A DNA stretch of 64,000 nt, taken from the NCBI GenBank assembly GCA_036345935.2, contig JADWOT020000010.1:7180587-7244586 (forward strand), in the 5' to 3' direction. The stretch comes from Taenia hydatigena. Taxonomy: Eukaryota > Platyhelminthes > Cestoda > Cyclophyllidea > Taeniidae. Below the pieces are notes generated by a model, which worked only from the letters and a program-made list of their open reading frames with translations, was not told the origin of the DNA and ran no database searches. Made by a program: the position numbers and the translations under genes. Shown in pieces: positions 49,295-60,800 of this stretch (positions are counted from its first letter, which is position 1; each line of letters opens with the position of its first letter).

Positions 49295-50546
49295 ACCAGA
49301 AAGCCAATTACTTACTATGAATTCCTTTCTGATGTCATTAAGATCTTGCCTGAGATGTGCTCCACCCGGAGTGATGCAATTAGAAGGTTTCTGAGGGGAA
49401 AACTTCAAGGGAAACAGACGAAACTAGTCATTCAACTGGGTGGAAGGTTCGTCCTCTCGAGGTGGAACAAGAAGGTACCGTCTCATATTTTGTGCCATCA
49501 TTTTGATGCTCCACCTCGTCGTGTCACATGGCAAACAGAATGGGCGCTTGGGGAATGCGAGTGAGGCAAGATTGGGAATATCAGGAAGCAGGCTTTACTT
49601 TGACTTCTAAGGGAAAAAGGTGCCTCACGTGAGTGAATCTTTCAGAAACTTCTTGGTTCGTTGAGAAAATGCTGATCGCTTGTAGTAATTGGGATGCATC
49701 AAAGTGCATCCAAGCGACCGGCTTGGAAATAGCCTTAGTTGCCACCCCTCCGAACGACCGGCGTCAAGACAAATCGATAAGCGGTCTGGTGACGCACGCC
49801 ATGAGTTTAGCTCAGGCGAGTGAGTGATGCGGCTGAACAGAGCTCGCTGCTCGCTTCTCAAGTAGCCGCGCAACACTTGGGACGTCAAACAACTCGGTCA
49901 GACCGCGAGGGAAGCATCCTGGGAAATTGAGGGGAGAGGAGAGCGATTCGGTGACCTCACTTAAAGTAGGTCAGTAGTAATTAGTTACTTCAGCCAATGG
50001 TTGCTCGCATTGGCTGTTTTGATTCCTTCGGTGTTTTAGAGGATGAAGAATTAAAGTCAGAAAAAAAAACATGTTTGGAATCGATGAAAATCTGGTTGGG
50101 AGCCATTTCTTTCAAGTGGGTTTTAGGTTGACTAGCTTCAGTACTCAGACCCTACTCCATTTTCAAACCGATTTATGGAAATTCATTGGGTGTAATAATT
50201 GTAATGCAGATTTGTTAGGACATGCCTTTGAGGCAAGGGAAATCGGCCAGCAAACACGAATCTTGTTGCCGGACGGACTTCGACTTCCTTCCCCCCTCTC
50301 CAAGGGAATGAAGGTCGAGGCAGAAAATCAGCAAAACTCTCCCTCCCCTTCCAAGGACGAAATGGGCTTCGTGAGGGAGCTTACAATTGCCAGATTTAAC
50401 CTTTGCTTCTGCTCCAACGTCAAAAAAATGCTTCCACTTCGGAGACAGATGATGTCCGTTCCGTCACGCGAGTCGTGTTGCTTGACCGCCTCTCGCCTGC
50501 GGAGCGCATTCAAGCGAACCTGCGTTACAATCGTACTTTGTTTTGA
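49295..50546 (+). CDS. Possible 3' exons of the KNL2-like gene
   Basis: Three exon-like segments continue in phase 0 from the donor at 46907: 49295-49474 (180 bp, includes YYEFLSDVIKILPEMC and GGRFVLSRWNKK), 50251-50370 (120 bp) and 50445-50546 (ends LSPAERIQANLRYNRTLF and stop). The first two are exact multiples of three with AG/GT borders, and the last fits their phase. An additional phase-1 exon at about 49647-49816 (begins after CTTTCAG, ends at a strong GTGAGT donor, contains WFVEKMLIACSNWD) cannot be placed in the same chain, so the exact C-terminus is unsettled. Borders such as GTACCG and the CGGAG acceptor are weak. Confidence 0.35.
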
Positions 50547-51834
50547 GCTCCCTCTCCAATATGTCATTCCGAAGGGGATACGTAGTGACAAGTTGGATTA
50601 ATTTTCCGGTGTTCAAACTTGCCAGAATAGGGTGATATTTTGAGCCCCCCCCCCTGAGACGTCATATCAGGTGTGGGAAGGAAAATGCATTACCGCGGGA
50701 AATACGAATCGGCTGGATCAGTGAATCTGCGTGGTTATGCAGTAGCACATCGGCTTGGGAGGAGGGGCCACTGCCATTCGACCCAGAGTCACGCCACTCA
50801 GCGAAGTACCAAAGGGAAGCCTTAAAGTTCCCGCGTAGCCAAAAGTGGGACTCAAACTAGCAGTCAAGGTATTACAATATATGCAGTTGAACGAACACCA
50901 ACAAGTAGCAATTTGAGTCTTTGCTCGGTGCACCCCCACTCCACTCCCTTGGTATGGTCCTCGAGTCCTACTGCTAGCATTGCGACCTCCGCAAAGCCCC
51001 AGGACGCTACATCAATCCGCTTTGATGACACACGAGTGCCCACTTGAAACCTCCACCATGACCTACTTCTTCGGTGCAATTGGGAGACTCACAAAGCGTT
51101 CCCTTTCGATCCCCATTCCTCAGTTTCATGCACTATTTGACAGCTAGGGAGTGATAATAGTAGAACCCGCCCGCCAGCGACCTGACCCCCTTATAGAGCC
51201 AATAAAATTGGATTTGCTGTCGCCGTTGGAGATCATAGTTGCACAACCCTCTATCGTTGTCGATAATATCACCCTCAAGCTGCGTACGCAATGCCAGGAA
51301 GTGGTCATGGTAGACGCGTCACCAATGAAGCGACAGAGCCGCCTAAATCACTTGACAATAGTCGCACGGGAAGAGGGGAATGCTTTCCTTCCAGATGCAC
51401 CTGCTAAACGGTGCGTTCCCTCTCCCCACTCTCGGACATGGGGATACCTACACCAATCGAGTGATTGGCAGTGTTCTTTCTAGCCAAAATACCCCCCAAC
51501 ATTGATCCAACGCTTGATTAATTCGTATTCCATTTGACAACCCTACGTCCACGTCACCTTCGCTTGACCTGTTTACTTCACCTATACCTCTGACAGACTT
51601 GCAGTCGTTCTGCTCTGCTGTACCACCATGAAGTTATAACGTATCCCACACCGATGGACGACATCGTGGAGAAGGACATCTATTTGTCTTCTTCATCGGG
51701 CACTATGTACACACGCACACACACCGCTAGAAATGTGTAAAAAATAACGAAAAAAAAGGAGAACAGTAAATATTTACAAAGTCGGCACACAACCACACCC
51801 CATGGAAGAGAGGAAGGACAGGAAATCGGCCAGG
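50547..51834. other. Short intergenic stretch between convergent genes
   Basis: Lies between the presumed end of the plus-strand KNL2-like gene and the 3' end of the minus-strand RAP2-like gene. No feature recognised apart from a short ACGCTACA-ending piece near 50989-51011 that may be a TRIM LTR scrap. Confidence 0.35.
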
Positions 51835-54800
51835 TTAGAGGATATCACAAGCTCCAGAGGTACAACCCTTACGCTTTGTAGGCTTCTGAGCCATCTAAAA
51901 GTGAAAAAAAAAAAGTATTTTCAACCACTTTGAGTGCGAGTTCTGTCAGGGGGAACTTGAGTGCTCCAAGTAGCGTTGAATTTGTCCCCGGAAAAAGAAT
52001 ACGACTGTGATTAAAGCCAACCTCGAGGCTTCGTGGACAGAAAGGTCAGGACTAGAGAAATTATCACCTCGTCGGAGAAGAGAATGGTGACCGCACCAAC
52101 TAGATTGAAAGTCTTGAAGATGGTAAAGGATCGCGAGTTTAAAAATGACAATGAAGAAGGCCCTAAAAGCAGCAGTTGGTCGTACAACAATCAGTCGGCC
52201 ACATTTTAATGCCAGTCCAACTTCGGGTAGAAAAGACCTTCACGATTCCCGCATGGGAACAATGCCAGCTCGGTGACTTCTCGTGGACCAATAAAGAGAG
52301 TGAAAAGAGTCGAAAGTGGAAAAAAAAAAATGAAGGAAATGTGCATACTTTTGGAATTCACAAATAATTTACCTGCGTGAGTCCCTAGAGTGGCCTACTA
52401 GAAACAGACAGCCTTTTTTGGTCGTAAATTAAAAAAAGACAAGTGACAGAGCGAGAAAGGTATTGCAAGGACTCAAGATTCTTCAAGAAGTGAAAAAGTC
52501 GGTGGCATTTTTTCTCGATGAAACGAAAAACACAACAAAGCAATTTAAGGGGGCGAGGACAGAACCGAAACTACCGAGTTCAGGTTGGAATAACTTAAAC
52601 AAAGAAGAGGGAGGGACACTGTCATGTGTTGTGGATCTTCATGACCACTACCTGGAGGCCTCCTCCTCACTATTACCTGCTTCTGACGGTAAAGAATCTC
52701 ATCCTTCTATGAGCGATTTTCCTCCTACTCTTCATTATTTGACCGACCACACGAAAATGCATCAGGTCCTAAAAATTTCGGCATTTAAGTGGTGTTGCGC
52801 TGCTTCAATCTCTATTCTTCTGTCGCGCGGGACAATAGCAGAGATATCCCAACGCCTGGCGTCTTCGTCATAAGTCAAGCAAGTCCGAAGGTGCTCTCCA
52901 TGTAGCCGTTCAGAGGAACACTGACAGTGTGGTAGAGGGAACTCCATGTACCACTTAGTCGCGAAAACTGAGTCGGAGAATACTGAACAAGGGTGCTAAA
53001 AGAACCCTCTACTGCTGGAGTCTTACATCGCTGAAAGTGTAAAGGGACACACGAGTACCGATCACCCACTCCTGACTGTCAAGAGACTGCTTCTGTGTGC
53101 GACCTTTCCACACGACCTTCAAGCACCATTCTCCTGTCGTGATGTGAAATGCCTGAGATGTCTCGACGTCTAGCGTCGTTGTCACAAGTGGTGCGAGTCT
53201 AAGAGTGCCCTCACCGTTGGTATGCAGACAAAGTGGAAATTCAGTCGCGGAGAGTGAATTGGAGAGGGTTGAACATGGCCAAACCACCGTTTGGCATGTG
53301 GACACTCTCGAGTGTCGACCTGGACGAAGACATGGACGTACACCAGGTGTGAATTAGGCTTTCACGGGGCTTACTCTGGAGTATGTGACCCTCTTTCCAA
53401 CTCCACTACCTGTGCTCCCCTGCTAAGGGTGGCAGCACTGCCTCCTCTCAGCTATCCAATTTTGAGCAACCTCTAGTGTGTGTGGACGTTGGTTGCGCAC
53501 ACAACTCGAGCAATCCACGTCACTTCCTCTACACACCGTCATACAGACAATCCGTTTCACTGGTGTCTCAGCAATGTCACAGACGTTTCACACCACCGAC
53601 AAACGCACGCATTCAGCAAGGGGGGAGGAGGGGAGGGGAAAGGGACCCTGTCAGCAACACACGTTTCTGCGTGAGAAGAACAGAACAATCACGACCCAAT
53701 TTGCATACCTCCCAGTGGTGTCCCCTCTCCATGCTTCACACTTCACCCTTTGAAGAGTGTTACATCAGCTCCATCGTATCCACAACACTGCTGTAATCTC
53801 AGTAATGCGTGGTACTGAATGAGACCATTAGCTACTCAAATTCCAATCAGTAGAAGCGTAATTGAAGGTTGAGTGGTCATGAGCAATGAAAATCACGTCA
53901 TACATGCAGACATGGCAGTGGAAACCTTGTTGAGAGGAAGTGAACTACCCGATGCTTGTGTTTTGACAGGACTGAGATCCTTCTCGCGACAGGAATCCTC
54001 GTTGAAAGACCTCGATAATGTCCACAACCAAGGCCGTTACGATTGAAATGAGATAATTCAACTTGGAATACACGTACTTGCTCCATTCTGGTGATCGTTG
54101 ATCGTGCCAAATATTTCCACCTCTATGTCTTTTTCCTTTCAGCTTCACTAATCAACTCTACCACACGTTCATTCGCTGCTCGCCTAGGGTAGAAAAGATG
54201 CTTCCCACTTCAATCGACCATCTTGAATGTAGTATACACTACTGAAAAGCACTCCCACGAAGACATTCACCATCCATGTAGCCCTGTTCAGCCGTTGAGA
54301 CCGTTCCAAATGAAGGGAAGCAATTGAGAACTTCTGCAGAAGCCCCAGTGTTGCAATACCTTCAGACATCTTTTAAATGACCTCGTAAAATGGCAGCATA
54401 CCGTAACGTGACAATTCTATGACAGACTGCTTCAACAATTGTGAATTTAATCACTTTAAATGTAGTCTAACCGGGCAGAACCGAGGAAGGAAGCTCACTG
54501 TCGCCGTGGATTGCCCGACAAGTGCTGACCAAAGAAGCACCGCCCCATCGAATACGAGTCCTTATGACCATTTCTAACCTTTTTAAACATCTTTAATAGC
54601 GTAAACCCAGAAATAACCGTCTAGAAATCACAGTAGCTGTTTCAAATAATCCCACTTATACGTTGATCACCTCTTGATATGTTTCCATGGTGCATTGCTC
54701 AACTAACCCACATTCCAAGTATCCCAACGGGGCAGAATCAAGACGATGACAACTGTCTCATGGCAGCAGAAGGGCATAACCATTCTCCTAGGGCACTCGA

Positions 54801-57800
54801 GAATTCAGCTTCAAGGGATTCTCCAATTTTTTCCCTAGGATAACAGATCCATGGCATACTGGACATATTTATAGCCATCTCCACATATGAAGGGCAGCTT
54901 ACTGTCGAGAGAAGGAATTTTTTAGAGGATACCAGATCCATTTTAGCAATCTTTGAAAGCATTGCAATTACACATCTTTTTTTTCTGACTCAATGTTAAC
55001 AATTAAAGCACGATGTAACATGTTGGCTACACAGGGCGTCGGTCTAACAACCGTTGAAATACTCACCAGTCACACTTCCGGGAAGAGAATGACGAAAAAA
55101 GAGTGGTCTCATGAACTTGTTAATTCGTAAAAATGGCTGAAACCAATGTCACATATGCGTGACGTTCTGATTTTATTACTCGACCTCACATTTCACAGAC
55201 CTCGTGATGGAGAAAAAAAAATACTGTCGCATTTTAAAGCACTAAACGCAAGGTGCAGGATGTTCTCAATGTAAGACAGGTTAACACGGGAACGATAAGA
55301 AATTAGAGCCCTAGTGGCTGATTTTTTTTTTCCGCCTTAGATGCTGGTTGTAGAGACGGCTAGGAGCAGACTGCTTCCACTGCATGACCTTGAAAATAAG
55401 AGTGCTTCAAGTAGAAGCTTAATTAAGTAAAACTATACCGGTGTTTATTTCCCCAGACCACGGCCAACGACGTTGTGACATACATGACAGCACATCACTC
55501 CAGCGAGTAATGTAGAGGTGGAAGCACTGAAAAACCTTCTTAAGATTGAAATGGGGAAAGAAAAAGTAGGAACCAAAACATCCTACATTCATGCAAATGC
55601 ATCGTCAGTGAGAGAAGTGGCAAATTGAACATCGACATCAATGTTTCAGTCCCTTTTCTGTACTACTTCTGAGGCATCAATAAACCTAGCTAATTAAGTA
55701 GTATTATCCTACCTTAGAACAATAAATCAAAAGCAGATCAAAGATACTTTCTTTTCATTCATGGAAAGACCAATTCATTGTGAGGAGGCAATTAGAGCCG
55801 CCAGTGGTAACTAGAATGATGCCAAAGAACTGTAATGGCTTGCCATGACGTGTAGAAACAAGCCTCTCGACAAGGTAGATGGTAACAGAAATTACCACTT
55901 AGACGCGGGTTTAATGAAGCGATTGGACTTTAATAATGCATCGCACTAGGAGAGACACACATCATTTGTAGGAGAGGGAATAGCCTTTCAACACGATTAC
56001 TTGGCCGTAGCTCTCATCCACCACGTCAGAAACGACGAGTCAAGTGTTTTGGAGAGGTGGTTTGTGGTGTATAAGATGTGCTTTCCCATTGGTTATCACC
56101 TGAAAGGTCCACTTACTACACAGCGACTACCATTTCGGCTACCACAAGACTGTACCTGCTTTGTATGTCTACTTGGAAATGGTCAAGAAACGAGGAGAAG
56201 GACCCCCTCTTAGACTTGCAGAACAAGACCTTAGACACGATAAGCCATGGACTTTTTGGAAGATACTTTTCTCCATGTGATGGCCATAACTTTCCCCTGA
56301 CACTCGTATTCAGTAAGCACATTACTGTATGGTAAATAAACCAGACAATAAGTACAGAAAATGACCACTAAACAATACCTGTAGAACTACTTCTCGGAAG
56401 ACATCCATCACACCTTCTCCAGTCTTTGCTGAGGTCTCTACAAAAGCGCAGCAACCCCATCGCCTCGCTGCTGCAACGCCGTCGGCTTTAGCAACCTCAC
56501 GATGTCCCGATGCGGTTAGGTCTGACTTATTACCGGCCAGCACAATTGGAGGCAGTATTGGCAGAGCCAATGACTTCGCTGCATTGGACTTCCGAGGAGG
56601 CGTCTTAGCCTTGAAACGGAGGATCTGCTGATGCACTGCCTCCAAATCGAAGAGACTCTGCAACGAGGCAACACTGTACACAAGTACAAAGCCTTGGCCA
56701 TTGCGAATGTAGAGATCTTGTAGAGAGGAGAATTGTTCACTGCCCGCTGTGTCAAGGATCTCCAACATGCATGCCTTTCCATTTACTCTGGATTAAAGAC
56801 GGAAAAAGGAAAAAGACAGTCTATGACAAGAGATTTTAGTGATGATTTATAGTAATGTATTGTGTAAATGCATAAATACGAGGTGCATTCAAGTCAAACG
56901 GAGATTCCCAAGTCTAGTAATAGTCGATCTAAGTGAGATGTGTCTTATTTCGATGCATATGACGGTCCAGATGGCAATAGAACAATCTAATGCATATACA
57001 CAAGTTAGTGAAGGAGTTAAATCCACCCATTTCGACTCGTGTAGATGGATCCAAGTAAAGAACAGTACAAAAGAGCATCATGACGAGACTATCAAGCGTC
57101 TGTTTTAAAGTCAGTTACTTGACAACAAGCCTGATGATGCTGATTCATGTCCAACCTACGACATAGCATGGAACATCTACTTAATCCTTCCGCGGAAAAG
57201 ACACAATTTCAGGCTTCAATTATGGGAGAAAGGGAAGCATGAAGTCATAAGGAATGCAAGGAGTGACAAAGTGATGCTCATCTGAAAGTTGATGGGGATT
57301 CAAAATGTTTTCTCTCTCAGTTTTGTGGAAGAAGCTATTAATTAATTCTCTATGAAATTTTCATATCCTCTCATGTCACGACCAGCATCTTAACGTAAGC
57401 CTCAGACAACTTGAAACTTGTCACAAAAGTGCGAGTCTAATGACTCATTACAGCCACACATCATGAAACCGCCATGGAGTGTCACATTCCCGAAAGTGGG
57501 ACATGAGAATGTACTTTAAAAAGAATGAGAAACCATCGAGGCCATCACATGGAAAATTGACGCCTTGACTCATTGGATGGTCAAAGATAACATGCGGGTA
57601 CCTTCAACCAGACAGTGCAAACTTGTAACAGTCTAGACAATAGTAAATGATGTGACACAAGATAATCAAATAAATAATATGAGGTCTGTGTCTCCAAAGT
57701 GCACTTTATAGTACTTTGTTAGTTCAAATAATCAACACTATTGTAGCCCTAACACAATGAGGTGGAAGCTTGACAACCCTATTTGCCCATCTCATTTGTT

Positions 57801-60800
57801 TTTTTTTCTCTGTGTAAACAGAAACTTCAGCTGTTGAAAACTACACCACATTTTGGCCACTTGGTGGGTTTAATGGGTAAGGAAAGGATGAAAAGGCGTG
57901 ACAGCTCTAGTTCACTGATAAACAAAACGCCCAAATAAATGATGTCTTAGAGCCACATAAACAGAGTAAAATATCGTTCAAAAGTGTTGATAACCTTTAA
58001 AACAACGAACAGAATTCGACATTTCAAGAGGTTGTTATTAGGTGCATACGATTCAGGCAAGAAAAATGTAACTATCCTTAGCATTTAGAGTGAGGCTGGT
58101 GTTAATCCACGCTACAAGTCAGCATTATCGAGTTCTGTCACAATATAAGTACGACCTCCCTCAACACCATTCGATAACAACTTGACAACCGCCTTCAGTG
58201 CTATGTTTTCATGTATGATGTGATTTTCATCGCTTACGACCATTCAACTTTGAATTGCGCTTCTACTGACTGCAAATTGAGTAGCTAATGGTCTCATTCA
58301 ATACCACGCATTACTGAGACTACAGCATCGTGTTGTGGATGCGATGGAGCTGATGTAACACTCTTCAAAGGGTGAAGTGTGAAGCATGGAGAGGAGACAC
58401 CACTGGGAGGTATGCAAATTGGGTCGTGATTGTTCTGTTCTTCTCACGTAGAAACGTGTGTCGCTGACATGGTCCCTTTCCCCTCTCCTCCCCTCCTTTC
58501 CCCCCCCCTCCCCCCTTGCTGGATGCGTGCGTTTGTCGGTGGTGTGAAACGTCTGTGACATTGCTGAGACACCATTGAAACGGGTTGTCTGCATGACGGT
58601 GTGTAGAGGAAGTGACGTGGATTGCTCGAGTTGTGTGCGCAACCACTGTCCACACACACTAGAGGTTGCTCAAAATTGGATAGCTGAGAGGAGGCAGTGC
58701 TGCCACCCTTAGCAGGGGAGCACAAGCAGTGGAGTTGGAAAGAGGGTCACATACTCCAGAGTAAGCCTCGTGAAAGCCTAATTCACACCTGGTGTACGTC
58801 CATGTCTTCGTCCAGGTCGACACTCGAGAGTGTCCATATGCCAAGCGGTGGTTTGGCCATGCTCAACCCTCTCCAATTCACTTTCCGCGACTGAATTTCC
58901 ATTTTGTCTGCACACCAACGGTGAGGGCACTCTTAGACTCGCACCACTTGTGACAACGACGCTAGACGTCGAGACATCTCAGGCATTTCACAGCACGACA
59001 GGAGAATGGTGCTTGAAGGTCGACATTTCGAGGATCTCATGCATTTTAGTGTGGAAAGGTCGCACGTAGAAGAAGCAATCTTTTGACAGTCAGGAGTGGG
59101 TGATCATGGGAGGCAGAGGAGGAGGAGGAGGAGATGGAAAGTAATCAAGAAGAACCGAAAGCCACGACTGTATTCACTCCCGTTGCCGCACCAGTTGGAC
59201 CCGATCTGCGCTTCTTTTTCATTTTTACCCTTAAAATCCATTGAAGCATCTCTGTGCCTTTTTTCAAACGACTAATAATAAGTAAAACTTCCATTAAGTG
59301 AGCGAAAAAAAGATCTAATCAAGAATAGAGACATTAAAATGGTATCAGAAGTGAGAAAGTCTAGCCTCCTTCACTAAACACGACAGTATTTCTTTCAATG
59401 CAATTACTTACCCCTAAAGAAAAAGTGAACGCAAACAGTATTGGTCTAACCTACTCTACAACTTATTAATATTTCATAAGACATGCTTTAGGAAGTAAAT
59501 TTCACCCAGACAAACCTATTTCGCTTCACTTCCCCACTAAAAAATCTTCTGCTCCATGAATATGCAATTTTTTGAGTTGGAACTTCAGTACAAAAGATGA
59601 GTGAAAAAATGACAGTTTTGTCACTTTATATAGAGAAATGCAAAGCAGTAGTTGACATGATGAAAAGGTCACTTCACTTCTTTCGAGTAGCCTCAAACAC
59701 TTGATTCAGGGCGATATTCTCTTGTAAAGACATGAAATAAAACACATCACCTTATAAACCACTTTAAATTGAGGAAAATTTGCCCCTTACTACGGTGACA
59801 AACCTTGCCACCTCAAAATGCCTTTCCAAGCATCGAAAGATGGTGCAGAGTTGGGTAGTAGGAGACTGTGTCAAGAGAGAAAATTTTCACAAGTTGTACT
59901 ATTGACAATTGGTTTTTACTTTATTTAGGCTTTAAATGACCCGATTTGACCGGAAGAAGTCATTGATTATGCACTCGGATCAATCCATGAAAATATTCTA
60001 TTTCCAAATTTACCACCTATTCGTTAGACTTCTAATGCCAAAACAAAAATGCATCATCAGTTCAAAATTATTTTATTGTTTAATCAAGCAGCAATAGGAG
60101 TATTATATTGCAAATTCCTTCTTACAAGATCCAAAATTAACATTCCTCCAAAGTGACAGGGTGAGAAGTTTAAATTGTTCCTCAAAAAGGAAGCCAATAG
60201 AGATGGTTTTATCACCTCTTAACTGAGCAGAGCAAAAAAGTGTAAAAAAACCTGTCCAGAGGGAGTCGTAAGATGTCGAGAGAAATCAGCAAGCGAAAAA
60301 AAGCCATCATATTTAACTGACCCGAGAATTTTAGTAGTATTTTTAAGAATGCCCCAGGGAGACAGCACTTTGGTGTACGATTGTTTTACAACACGTGACA
60401 ATTTGGGTTATAAAATGGCATGAATTCAATCCAGACCGGATGCGTATTAGAGGGAGATGTTGTTTTTGGTGGTGGTGACAGTTAGACCCAAAAAATGAGA
60501 CGACTTAATAGAATAGACATTTTAAAGTCAAATTTAAACGAAACGATTGATCAGACGCTAGCTAAACACAAAAAAGACACAAAATCAGTGATAAAAGAAG
60601 TGAACACGCCTCTGAACTTGTTGATCCAGAATCTGTTCAAAACTAACCATTTGTCAAGACTTGTGATGACATCGCGTTAATCACACACCGAGGTGCTACT
60701 GGCAACAACCTTGAATGAAACGTCCTAGTGTCGCATATATGTGACCTCCCGAACCTCCGAGATCCATAAGTATGCGACATGTAGCCCCTGTTGCGTTATA

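Noticed and set aside
53476..53796. Overlapping open frames in all three phases, repeated at 58298-58725
   Set aside because: All three frames are open in both arms with no codon bias; this is the inverted repeat, not a gene.
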